A stretch of DNA of 42,093 nt from a virus. Shown piece by piece: positions 1 through 5,446 of the stretch; within the stretch, counting starts at the first letter, position 1, and each line of letters starts with the position of its first letter. The position numbers were made by a program, and so were the translations under genes. The notes under the pieces are model-generated. The model had not been told where the DNA came from. It saw nothing but the letters and a program-made list of their open reading frames with translations, and made no database searches. Where the stretch lies: positions 1 to 42,093 of the IMG/VR virus record IMGVR_UViG_3300043466_002089; one strand, written 5' to 3'.

Positions 1-140
1 GCACTCCCTTGCCTTTGCTTATTGGTATTGGTTTTGGTTGGGGTTGGTCGTTATGGTTTTGGTCTTGCACTGCTTCCAGTGGTTAGGTTGGTAGGGTAGT
101 GTTTTAAGTAGGTGGTTGAGGTGGGGAGAGAGGGGGGAAT
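1..140. other. G/T-rich strand-biased window edge
   Basis: The plus strand here is dominated by G and T, with many GG doublets such as GGTTTTGGTTGGGGTTGG at about 31-58, and then turns into a purine run at about 120-138. This contrasts with the A/T-rich composition of the rest of the window. All three plus frames contain stops within the first 105 bases and give only low-complexity peptides, so no gene is supported. It could be the end of a low-complexity gene lying before the window, a G-quadruplex-forming element or a genome-end or packaging region; the sequence does not decide between these. Confidence 0.35.
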
Positions 141-151
141 TAAGTTAATTA

Positions 152-193
152 TTGTAGCTACATTGGTAAATTTGTCCTATCTTTGTAGCTACA
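152..193 (+). promoter_or_regulatory. Promoter bracketed by two identical palindromic operators
   Basis: A Bacteroidota-type promoter can be read as TTG at 152-154 and TATCTTTG (TAnnTTTG) at 178-185, separated by 23 bases. Two perfect copies of the 10-bp palindrome TGTAGCTACA lie at 153-162 and 184-193. They are 31 bp apart, about three helical turns, and overlap the -33 and -7 elements. The start codon of the ribbon-helix-helix gene follows at 204. The layout fits binding by a symmetric repressor, most simply the product of that gene. Confidence 0.6.
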
Positions 194-203
194 AAATATT
201 TAT

Positions 204-479
204 ATGGCAAAAAGCAAACCAATTGGAGTTAGATTTGACTTATATAAGTTGGATATGATTCAAAAAGAGCAGAATTTGACATCTGTTCAACAAGTAGTAA
301 ATTATCTTATGGACAATTATGGTTCTGGTCAAGTAAAAAGAGGCGCACCTTTCAAGAATATGCCTCCTTATCACACAGAGGCCCCAAATTTGGAGGAAAT
401 AGCTAATTTCTTGCCAACACCCCCTGAAAATTTAAAAGGTCTAGATTTGGCTATATGGAAGTCTGAGAATTGGAAATAA
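204..479 (+). CDS. Probable ribbon-helix-helix DNA-binding protein
   Basis: The 91-residue product starts with a short beta-strand-like segment (KPIGVRFD, residues 5-12), followed by two predicted helices up to about residue 39. This is the pattern of ribbon-helix-helix regulators, which bind DNA as dimers through the paired N-terminal strand. The remaining 50 residues are proline-rich and look flexible. The ATG at 204 has an A/T-rich leader and lies directly behind the promoter with two identical palindromes, so autoregulation is a reasonable inference. It is the first gene of a small rightward set with the genes at 496 and 654. The fold is judged from sequence pattern only. It could also be a small accessory protein without DNA binding. 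Confidence 0.6.
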   Translation: MAKSKPIGVRFDLYKLDMIQKEQNLTSVQQVVNYLMDNYGSGQVKRGAPFKNMPPYHTEAPNLEEIANFLPTPPENLKGLDLAIWKSENWK

Positions 480-495
480 TTTTGTAATTTAGCGT

Positions 496-651
496 ATGAA
501 AAGTAAATTAAAAATGATGAAGCGAGCAGATGGCTCGTATTCTCCACGCGGTTTATGGGACAATATTCGTGCTAACAAAGGAAGTGGTAAGAAACCAACT
601 GCCGAAATGTTAAAGCAAGAAAAGAAAATTAAATCAGAAGAAAAGAAATAG
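496..651 (+). CDS. Small basic phage protein, 51 residues
   Basis: An open frame of 51 residues starts at ATG 496 and ends with TAG at 649-651, two bases before the next start. The product begins MKSKLKMMKRADGSYSPRGL and has a lysine-rich end. Small basic proteins with the SYSPRGLW core are familiar from Bacteroidota phages, but no function is known to me. The high charge suggests nucleic-acid contact or a minor virion role. Its tight spacing between two other rightward genes and its recognisable core support it as a real gene despite its size. Confidence 0.6.
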   Translation: MKSKLKMMKRADGSYSPRGLWDNIRANKGSGKKPTAEMLKQEKKIKSEEKK

Positions 652-653
652 TT

Positions 654-938
654 ATGGCTGGAGCTTGGCAACGTAAAGAAGGTAAAAATCCTGAAGGCGG
701 ATTAAACGCTAAAGGCAGAGCATCTTATAATTCTGAAACTGGTGGCAATTTAAAAGCTCCGGTTAAGTCTGGTGTTAATCCTCGTAGAGTTTCTTTTGCA
801 GCTCGCTTTGCTGGTATGCTTGGGGCAATGAAAAAACCAAATGGCGAACCAACAAGGAAAGCCCTAGCATTAAAAGCTTGGGGGTTTGGTAGCGTTGAAG
901 CTGCTCGCAAATTTGCTAATGCGCATAAAAAATCTTAA
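654..938 (+). CDS. DUF6321-like small phage protein
   Basis: The 94-residue basic protein carries the motif series W-x-R-K-E-G-K-N-P-E-G-G-L-N-A-K-G-R, then PVKSGVNPRR, then PTRKALALKAWG. I associate this pattern with the DUF6321 family found across many tailed phages. Its biochemical role is unknown. The gene starts two bases after the stop of the 51-residue gene. Its stop codon (936-938) directly abuts the stop of the leftward gene at 939, with no base between and no terminator hairpin visible. The family assignment is from memory of the motif and should be taken as likely rather than certain. Confidence 0.65.
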   Translation: MAGAWQRKEGKNPEGGLNAKGRASYNSETGGNLKAPVKSGVNPRRVSFAARFAGMLGAMKKPNGEPTRKALALKAWGFGSVEAARKFANAHKKS

Positions 939-1457
939 TTATTGGTTTACCCAATGGTTATTGTGCATTTCCCACCAAAAAGTAAGGTCTTCGGTTTGAT
1001 CATCATAGTATTGACCTACAAAATCAGACTTCCATTTACTATGTATATTTTCAAACATTGTTAATGTTAATACTGGTTGCGTAATATTCAATTCATTTTT
1101 TATTATATCTACCACTTTCATATAATTACCTCCCCTGATTACTCCCGCTTCTACTAATAGTATTATTTTATCTCCTATACTATCTGCATGGATTTTAAAC
1201 ATATCATGAATTTCTTTTACAAACTTTTCATCAAACGATTGGTCTGGATATGGTACATCTACACCAAATCCGCTACATATTTCTCCGTTGTTTGTTAATT
1301 GGTGACGAAGATATTGACCTATTACAGATGAATAATCTGTTGACACTGTTACTATCAATACGTTTGATGCATTTAAATCATGAGATAATAAAGTATTTTT
1401 TAAATCATTCATTAAACAAAGTTCTGTATCCCATTCTACTTTAAATTCTTTACGCAT
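939..1457 (-). CDS. Unknown protein with phosphoribosyltransferase-like motif
   Basis: This 172-residue product is the last gene of the leftward operon that starts at 3030. The central stretch SIGDKIILLVEAGVIRGGNY has the hydrophobic strand, acidic residue and glycine-rich turn seen in the PRPP-binding loop of type I phosphoribosyltransferases. The usual pair of acidic residues before the loop is not clear, because VEAGVIRGG replaces the typical V-D-D-V-x-x-T-G-x-T. An earlier strand, NVLIVTVSTDYSSVIGQYL, could be the first strand of a Rossmann-like fold. The C-terminus is rich in Trp, His and Asn. Enzymatic activity is doubtful, and it may be a degenerate member or an unrelated alpha/beta protein. 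Confidence 0.45.
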   Translation of the reverse strand: MRKEFKVEWDTELCLMNDLKNTLLSHDLNASNVLIVTVSTDYSSVIGQYLRHQLTNNGEICSGFGVDVPYPDQSFDEKFVKEIHDMFKIHADSIGDKIILLVEAGVIRGGNYMKVVDIIKNELNITQPVLTLTMFENIHSKWKSDFVGQYYDDQTEDLTFWWEMHNNHWVNQ

Positions 1458-1464
1458 TATATTA

Positions 1465-1743
1465 TTAAGGTTTAACTTCCTTTTGTTGATCTAAAATTGC
1501 TCTACCCTTATCTGATAATGGTCTAGCATATATTCTTAATTTCTTTTGTGTAGTTGGGCATACAAAAGTTAAACCTGCATCTAAATAAGATTTTATTACT
1601 AATTCTAAAACTCCATCAGCATCTTCACTTGCGCCAATTACATGGGGTTCATCATAATCAAATTGCATACAGAAATCGCATCCGTTTAATGGTTCTGCAT
1701 TTTGCGGAAGGTTTAATTGTTTTTCTTTTTTAGCTTTTGCCAT
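1465..1743 (-). CDS. Hypothetical protein of the exonuclease operon
   Basis: This encodes a 92-residue protein starting MAKAKKEKQLNLPQ. A longer reading from a TTG at 1770 exists, but the ATG at 1743 gives a lysine-rich start typical of this phage and a shorter overlap (14 bases) with the exonuclease gene, so it is preferred. The protein has a CxxC pair (GCDFCMQFDYDE) near residue 25 and a third cysteine in the phrase TFVCPTTQKK. That could form a small metal site, but a clear four-ligand motif is not visible. No family is recognised. The overlap and shared direction put it in one transcript with the exonuclease. Confidence 0.55.
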   Translation of the reverse strand: MAKAKKEKQLNLPQNAEPLNGCDFCMQFDYDEPHVIGASEDADGVLELVIKSYLDAGLTFVCPTTQKKLRIYARPLSDKGRAILDQQKEVKP

Positions 1744-2458
1744 TATTAAAGTTTTTATGGGTGTTTTCAATATCTTGTAAAAATTCTCTTGCTTTTTCTA
1801 CTTTTTGCTCAATGCGTAAAATATCATCTTCGTTTCTACTAACGTCATACATTAGTATTCTTTCTTCCATAGCTATATCATCAAACTTCATGTTTAATTC
1901 TAACTTCATAGCTTCTCTTACAAACTCTGGGCTTTCTTCTGAAATTACATCTAACTTTTTAAGTAAGTAATATTTCTCTTGTTGGATTATATTATCAGGT
2001 GTATTTACAAGACAATAAGCAATAGTAGCTTTGGTTTTACCTGTAAGCCACATATATGACATCATTTGCCAATAGTATAAATTATCAAGTTTATCTGGGA
2101 TATTACCTAAGAATGTCCATAGGTCATAGCTAGATTTAATATCAATAATTCCATCATCAATAATATCTGGTAGCCCTGTTATGTATTTATTTGAAAATCT
2201 TTCCGTATTTTTAGCAAAAGGTTTTTTTAAGAACATAGACAATAAATCAATCGATTCTTGCTCTACTTCAATACCTTTTTTCATTTGCTTTGTTTGAATA
2301 TCTTTACTCCTATTATACTTATTAGAAATATAAACATCAAGCAAATGTCTTTGTGCGGTCTTAGAAAGTAACCCAGCTTCTTTGTCCGCTTTGGTTACCG
2401 GTTCGGTCATTATATACCCTACAGAGCTTGCTCTGATTAGCGTTTCATTCCAATTCAT
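1730..2458 (-). CDS. PD-(D/E)XK exonuclease (YqaJ/RecB-like)
   Basis: The 242-residue protein has the order of motifs expected for phage recombination exonucleases of the PD-(D/E)XK superfamily. Residues 62-66 give G-I-E-V-E, an acidic helix. GLPD at 95-98 supplies the metal-binding Asp. DIK at 106-108 is the (D/E)XK element, and Q131 begins the helix QMMSYMWLTG that follows in RecB- and YqaJ-like nucleases. Such enzymes digest one strand of double-stranded DNA ends during phage recombination or repair. The C-terminal 60 residues are charged and helical. It shares a leftward operon with small unknown genes; a single-strand annealing protein was not identified. The class is well supported, but the subfamily is less certain. 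Confidence 0.8.
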   Translation of the reverse strand: MNWNETLIRASSVGYIMTEPVTKADKEAGLLSKTAQRHLLDVYISNKYNRSKDIQTKQMKKGIEVEQESIDLLSMFLKKPFAKNTERFSNKYITGLPDIIDDGIIDIKSSYDLWTFLGNIPDKLDNLYYWQMMSYMWLTGKTKATIAYCLVNTPDNIIQQEKYYLLKKLDVISEESPEFVREAMKLELNMKFDDIAMEERILMYDVSRNEDDILRIEQKVEKAREFLQDIENTHKNFNNGKS

Positions 2459-2460
2459 AG

Positions 2461-2823
2461 TTATAAAGATTTATGTTTAGCGTTATAAGATTCCAATACT
2501 TCTGGATTATTTTTAGCCATTAATTCCCAAGCTCTTAACTCCTCTTTAGTCTTGCAAGCATTTATAAACTCTATTGTTTTTTCAGCTAAAGATTTTTTAG
2601 ATTGGGTAGGAATAATTTCATCTGGGACTTCTTGGTAAAATTCGTTTAAATCTTTTAATTTAATTACATTTTGCTTGTGATATTCTTCTACAAGTTCTCT
2701 TGCGTAATCAAGAGCTTTATTAGCAGATTCGCCTTCATTAAGGGCAAATTCAACACCAATTTTTTCAGAAGAATAGTTTCCTAGGTTAAATGTTCTAGTG
2801 TAGTTAATCGTTTGTATATGCAT
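2461..2823 (-). CDS. Conserved phage protein upstream of exonuclease
   Basis: The product has 120 residues and begins MHIQTINYTRTFNLGNYSSE, followed by KIGVEFALNEGES and a helical segment ALDYARELVEEYHKQN. The first half looks like a small alpha/beta domain of a type often seen next to recombination nucleases in Bacteroidota phages. The C-terminal third (FINACKTKEELRAWELMAKN) is a helical hairpin. It ends two bases before the exonuclease start, so the two are very likely co-translated. I know of no established function. A role with the exonuclease in DNA end processing is a guess from position only. Confidence 0.6.
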   Translation of the reverse strand: MHIQTINYTRTFNLGNYSSEKIGVEFALNEGESANKALDYARELVEEYHKQNVIKLKDLNEFYQEVPDEIIPTQSKKSLAEKTIEFINACKTKEELRAWELMAKNNPEVLESYNAKHKSL

Positions 2824-2832
2824 AATATTGGT

Positions 2833-3030
2833 TTATTTTATTCTGGTTACAGTAGTAGTGTTATCAGTAGCTTTAATCTTAAATAATTTATCTTTGTGAG
2901 CGTCTTTTTTCTTTAAATTGGATACCATAACCATTACGGAAGTATATGGATTATCTAACCTAAGATGTTCGCCTAATGTTAAGTCAGCAACCTTACTGGA
3001 AACTGAATCGGGGGAAATGCTTCTTGCCAT
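2833..3030 (-). CDS. Small hypothetical protein, first gene of leftward operon
   Basis: This 65-residue protein has a high content of Ser, Thr, Val and Lys and no recognised domain. Its sequence alternates hydrophobic residues in the middle (TSVMVMVSNLKKKDAHKDKL), which suggests a beta-rich fold with a basic surface. It is the first gene after the leftward promoter box at 3047-3054 and lies nine bases before the next gene. First position in an early operon often marks a regulator or host-takeover protein, but nothing in the sequence proves that. Confidence 0.5.
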   Translation of the reverse strand: MARSISPDSVSSKVADLTLGEHLRLDNPYTSVMVMVSNLKKKDAHKDKLFKIKATDNTTTVTRIK

Positions 3031-3046
3031 GTTGTGTGTTTTGGAA

Positions 3047-3054
3047 CAAAATTA
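3047..3054 (-). promoter_or_regulatory. Leftward TAnnTTTG promoter box
   Basis: On the minus strand the sequence reads TAATTTTG, a match to the Bacteroidota -7 element, 17 bases before the ATG at 3030. It is preceded by repeats of TTAATTAAAT. No TTG -33 element is present at the usual distance. The same TAATTTTG box at the same distance precedes the leftward operon that starts at 4371, which suggests joint control. Confidence 0.5.
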
Positions 3055-3100
3055 ATTTAATTAATTTAATTAAAAAAATAAATTTAATTAAATTTTTGTA

Positions 3101-3108
3101 TATATTTG
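3101..3108 (+). promoter_or_regulatory. Rightward TATATTTG promoter box
   Basis: TATATTTG matches TAnnTTTG and is identical to boxes before genes at 12405, 19223 and 38517. A transcript from here would start near 3115 and meet a strong terminator about 60 bases later, with no reading frame in between. This is the main argument for a small RNA. Confidence 0.55.
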
Positions 3109-3114
3109 TATCCG

Positions 3115-3178
3115 CATAAGACATAGTTAAAGGTTTAACTGGTATCGCTCCTAAGTTTCTACTTGGGAGCCTTTTTTT
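3115..3178 (+). ncRNA. Candidate small non-coding RNA
   Basis: A transcript of about 64 nucleotides is bounded by the promoter box at 3101-3108 and the terminator ending at 3178. It contains an internal inverted repeat, AGTTAAAGGTTTAACT (3125-3140), and the terminator hairpin. There is no start codon with a meaningful frame. It could act as an antisense or regulatory RNA, or reflect premature termination of a leader. The ends are inferred from promoter and terminator positions only. Confidence 0.45.
3147..3178 (+). terminator. Intrinsic terminator, rightward
   Basis: GCTCCTAAG (3147-3155) pairs with CTTGGGAGC (3162-3170) over nine positions with one G-U pair and a six-base loop. A C and seven Ts follow (3171-3178). 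Confidence 0.8.
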
Positions 3179-3324
3179 GCTTATTTGTCAAGTTATAGCT
3201 TTACGACAGGGGGAGGACTTGCGTAGTTTGACTACCAACAATTAACAAATTTTGTTACAAGTCTATATAAATCAGTAACATATTTGCCCTAATTCCATTA
3301 CAACATTTTACATATTGCACCTAA

Positions 3325-3340
3325 AACATTGTACAATGTT
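3325..3340. repeat. 16-bp perfect palindrome
   Basis: AACATTGTACAATGTT reads the same on both strands over 16 bases. It lies in the non-coding region away from any promoter box seen, so it could be a binding site for a dimeric protein such as an initiator or the HTH protein encoded at 4482. Function is inferred only from symmetry and location. Confidence 0.55.
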
Positions 3341-3376
3341 ACCAATTTGGTTACAAAAGTTCGCTAATAGTAAACT

Positions 3377-3440
3377 TTATCAATCATAAAAGTTACCCAA
3401 TAAGGCAACTTTGAGCCGAATATGATTGATAACCGGCTCA
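3377..3440. other. Interlocked inverted repeats, possible pseudoknot
   Basis: Bases 3377-3388 are perfectly complementary to 3421-3432 (12 bp). Inside this lies a hairpin, AAAGTT (3389-3394) with AACTTT (3407-3412) plus a CC/GG pair. A second stem, TGAGCCG (3412-3418) with CGGCTCA (3434-3440), crosses the 12-bp stem. In RNA the two long stems could form an H-type pseudoknot or be mutually exclusive alternatives. No T-run follows, so it is not an ordinary terminator. Confidence 0.55.
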
Positions 3441-3450
3441 TTTATGATTT

Positions 3451-3481
3451 AAAAAACCCCATGTCATTCTAAAACATGGGG
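3451..3481 (-). terminator. Intrinsic terminator of the NinG operon
   Basis: CCCCATGT (3457-3464) pairs with ACATGGGG (3474-3481). Read leftward, the stem is followed by six Ts (the A-run at 3451-3456). It lies about 50 bases after the stop of the NinG gene at 3529. Confidence 0.8.
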
Positions 3482-3528
3482 CTAAACTACTAAATCTACA
3501 AACTATGATAACCACCGTAAAAATACAA

Positions 3529-4074
3529 TTATTTTTCAATAAATTTCTTTTTTACCAAGTTTAGCTTTGCCCTGTATTCTAGGATTAAGCCTTTTAGCTC
3601 ATCTTTTGTAGGTTTTGCTGTTTGCCTAGCTGTTTCTCTTAAATAATCTACCACAGCATTATTTTCTTCGTGTAATTTGTATTCAAACTCTTCTATATTA
3701 CCAGTTTTAAAGTAATTACATTCCATACATTGTGGTCTGCAATTTTGTTCCATCCATCTAGTACTTAAATTCGACCTACCCATAAAATGACCGCATTGTA
3801 TTTCTGCAATCATATGTTTTTTACCACAAGTATAACATTCAACCATACCTGTTTTATCTGCATATCTATTTCTAATGTATTGACTAAATACATGGTCAAG
3901 GTCTTGAACAAGATTCTGAAAACTTTCTGTATCATCTTCAAATTCTTCCATTCTTTTTTGCGTAGAATGTACGGTGGCGCATTGTTTACACATCTTTTTG
4001 GAAAACCAATAATCAATATTGCCACAATTAACACAACGCTTTTTCTTTGTTATTATTGTACTATTGTATGCCAT
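3529..4074 (-). CDS. ninG: NinG/Rap-like recombination endonuclease
   Basis: The 181-residue protein matches the layout of the lambda NinG (Rap) family of structure-specific recombination endonucleases, which cut recombination intermediates. An N-terminal zinc-ribbon-like set is present at C14, C17, C29 and C32. It is followed by the signature FSQYIRNRY (residues 63-71), the pair C80-x-x-C83, QCGHFMGR (93-100) and STRW, then C112-x-x-x-C116-x-x-C119-N and the phrase YFKTGN. Many of these Cys and His residues are expected zinc or active-site residues. It is the last gene of a leftward operon with two short genes and overlaps the previous one by 14 bases. A terminator follows. With the exonuclease it forms the phage's own recombination set. 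Confidence 0.88.
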   Translation of the reverse strand: MAYNSTIITKKKRCVNCGNIDYWFSKKMCKQCATVHSTQKRMEEFEDDTESFQNLVQDLDHVFSQYIRNRYADKTGMVECYTCGKKHMIAEIQCGHFMGRSNLSTRWMEQNCRPQCMECNYFKTGNIEEFEYKLHEENNAVVDYLRETARQTAKPTKDELKGLILEYRAKLNLVKKKFIEK

Positions 4075-4255
4075 CTTTTTTTATTTTATTTCTTTCTTGA
4101 TTTTTAATTACTGGTTTATTTAATTTTTCTTGACCTTTTTTACTAATGTATAACATCTGTATGTCAAAGTAAAAATCTTCTTTATCATCTTTAGTTAAGT
4201 CAGGATGATTTTTAATCCTGTGCATTATTTCATCTTCGGTTATCCATCTTTCCAT
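4061..4255 (-). CDS. Small charged hypothetical protein
   Basis: This 64-residue product begins MERWITEDEIMHRIKNHPDL, with a helical and strongly charged sequence and a lysine-rich C-terminus. It overlaps the NinG gene by 14 bases and the gene upstream of it by 16 bases, a pattern of translational coupling common in phage operons. No domain is recognised. It may assist NinG or be an independent small early protein. Confidence 0.55.
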   Translation of the reverse strand: MERWITEDEIMHRIKNHPDLTKDDKEDFYFDIQMLYISKKGQEKLNKPVIKNQERNKIKKDGIQ

Positions 4256-4371
4256 TTGTGTAGTTTGTTATTTATAAATCTATATTTGCCAATATATTTT
4301 CCTTCTTTCCAAACTTCAATAACTAAATCTAATCTTTTAGCCATTTCGTATATTAGTTCTTTGTTTTCCAT
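4240..4371 (-). CDS. Very small leftward gene, 43 residues
   Basis: An ATG at 4371 opens a 43-codon frame ending in TAA at 4240-4242. The product begins MENKELIYEMAKRLDLVIEV and continues with alternating charged and aromatic residues (KEGKYIGKYRF), which suggests a helix followed by a beta hairpin. It overlaps the next gene by 16 bases and starts 18 bases after the leftward promoter box at 4389-4396, making it the first gene of the NinG operon. The tight overlap and promoter distance support it. Function is unknown. Confidence 0.5.
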   Translation of the reverse strand: MENKELIYEMAKRLDLVIEVWKEGKYIGKYRFINNKLHKWKDG

Positions 4372-4388
4372 TTGCAAAGCTAATTAAT

Positions 4389-4396
4389 CAAAATTA
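4389..4396 (-). promoter_or_regulatory. Leftward TAnnTTTG promoter box
   Basis: The minus strand reads TAATTTTG here, 17 bases before the ATG at 4371. Box sequence and spacing are the same as in the promoter at 3047-3054. The 110-base gap between the leftward gene at 4371 and the rightward gene at 4482 is therefore a divergent control region. A clear TAnnTTTG for the rightward side was not found; the nearest match is TTATTTTG at 4451-4458. Confidence 0.5.
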
Positions 4397-4481
4397 AATA
4401 AAAAAATAAAATATTTAAAAAATATATTTTGAAATATGAAATAATAGCTTTTATTTTGTGCATTAATCAAAAATCAAATAA

Positions 4482-4685
4482 ATGGCAAAAGTTAAAACTG
4501 ATGTAAAAGATGAAATTCTTTTATATTTAGAAACTGAGGAAAGAAACCTAGCTTGGTTGTCTAGAAAGACAGATATACCATATGGTAGTCTTTATTCTAT
4601 TTTTATACATAGAATAATGGTTTTGTCAGATTCAAATCTAGCAAAAATAAACAAAGCTTTAGATACCGATTTTATTAACGATTAA
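4482..4685 (+). CDS. Helix-turn-helix DNA-binding protein (Cro/repressor-like)
   Basis: The 67-residue protein fits a compact helix-turn-helix regulator. After a lysine-rich start, residues 12-50 contain successive helices with the phrase NLAWLSRKTDIPYGSLYSIF, in which two helices are separated by a short turn at DIP, as in Cro- and XRE-type proteins. It is the first gene of the rightward replication operon and faces the NinG operon across a 110-base divergent promoter region, the usual place of a phage switch regulator. Candidate binding sites are not obvious next to it. It could also act on the palindrome at 3325-3340. The fold is inferred by eye. Confidence 0.62.
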   Translation: MAKVKTDVKDEILLYLETEERNLAWLSRKTDIPYGSLYSIFIHRIMVLSDSNLAKINKALDTDFIND

Positions 4686-4696
4686 ATAAATTCTAA

Positions 4697-5446
4697 ATGG
4701 CTCGCCCAATAAAGAATTACTGTGATTATTTCCCTCACGATAGAGATATGCGAAACCATAGAAAGGTTAAAGCTATTCGTACAAAGTTTGGAGTTACTGG
4801 CTATGCTATATGGTCTATGACTTTAGAATATTTGACAGGCATTGATGGTAATGTTTTAGAATATTCAGATGTAGAATTTGAATTAATGGCTGGTGATTTT
4901 GGAGTTTCTGCCACAGAAATACGGGATGTACTGGATTACTGCATTAAGTTGGAGATGTTATTCCTAAATAATGGCTTTATTAACTCAGAATCACTTGATG
5001 AAAGACTAGTACCTGTTTACGAAAAAAGAGGTCGCAGTAAGGATAATAGTAAGAAACAACAGCGTGTGAACGGTAAATTTGTTAGCATTAATACCGTTAG
5101 TAACGGAGTTTCTGTGGCAGAAAAACCGCAAAGTAAAGTAAATAAAAGTAAAGTAAAAGAAACTATACCAAGTATAGAGGAGTTTTTGTCTTTTTGCAAG
5201 GATGATATGGTAAAGAATAATATGAATTTCAATTTGTACGAATACTCGTTAAAATCAAAATACGAGTCTTGGGTCGAAAATGGGTGGAAAGATGGTCATA
5301 ATAACATAATAAAGCTATGGAAGTCTAAAATTCGCAACACTATACCACATTTAAGACCTATGCAGACACTTTCTAATAAAAGTGGAGGGAAGTATCAAAA
5401 TGAATTAGAAACCGCTAGAAACGCCTTTAAACCAATTTCTGAATAA
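4697..5446 (+). CDS. DUF4373-type (Lin1244/Lin1753-like) replication protein
   Basis: The N-terminal 90 residues contain YFPHDRDMRNHRKVKAIRTK followed by FGVTGYAIWSMTLEYL, the hallmark of the Lin1244/Lin1753-like (DUF4373) domain, a winged-helix DNA-binding domain of phage replication initiators in Bacteroidota and Firmicutes. A polar linker with many Ser, Lys and Val residues (about 115-155) follows. A C-terminal helical region (about 158-215) with Trp residues resembles DnaD-like or helicase-loader domains. The stop codon shares one base with the start of the primase-helicase gene (TAATG), so the two are coupled. The likely role is origin recognition or helicase loading. The N-terminal family is confident and the C-terminal role is inferred. 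Confidence 0.75.
   Translation: MARPIKNYCDYFPHDRDMRNHRKVKAIRTKFGVTGYAIWSMTLEYLTGIDGNVLEYSDVEFELMAGDFGVSATEIRDVLDYCIKLEMLFLNNGFINSESLDERLVPVYEKRGRSKDNSKKQQRVNGKFVSINTVSNGVSVAEKPQSKVNKSKVKETIPSIEEFLSFCKDDMVKNNMNFNLYEYSLKSKYESWVENGWKDGHNNIIKLWKSKIRNTIPHLRPMQTLSNKSGGKYQNELETARNAFKPISE

Larger units (their letters stand above)
3031..3528. other. Non-coding control region between two leftward operons
   Basis: No convincing gene lies in these 498 bases. The segment contains a leftward promoter box (3047-3054), a rightward promoter box (3101-3108) with a short terminated transcript, a hairpin at 3219-3238, a 16-bp palindrome (3325-3340), interlocked inverted repeats (3377-3440) and a leftward terminator (3451-3481). 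GTTAC or its complement occurs five times between about 3253 and 3396. The density of structure in otherwise gene-packed DNA makes this the best candidate in the window for a replication origin or a regulatory hub. Confidence 0.55.

Noticed and set aside
489-671. Leftward frame opposite the 51-residue gene
   Set aside because: The rightward frame has a recognisable conserved basic protein and tight spacing with its neighbours.
1744-1770. TTG start giving a 101-residue version of the gene ending at 1465
   Set aside because: It lengthens the overlap with the exonuclease gene to about 40 bases. The ATG at 1743 gives a typical basic N-terminus and a short overlap.
3115-3178. tRNA-like gene in the terminated transcript
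   Set aside because: The two hairpins do not fit a cloverleaf and no acceptor stem or T-loop is present.
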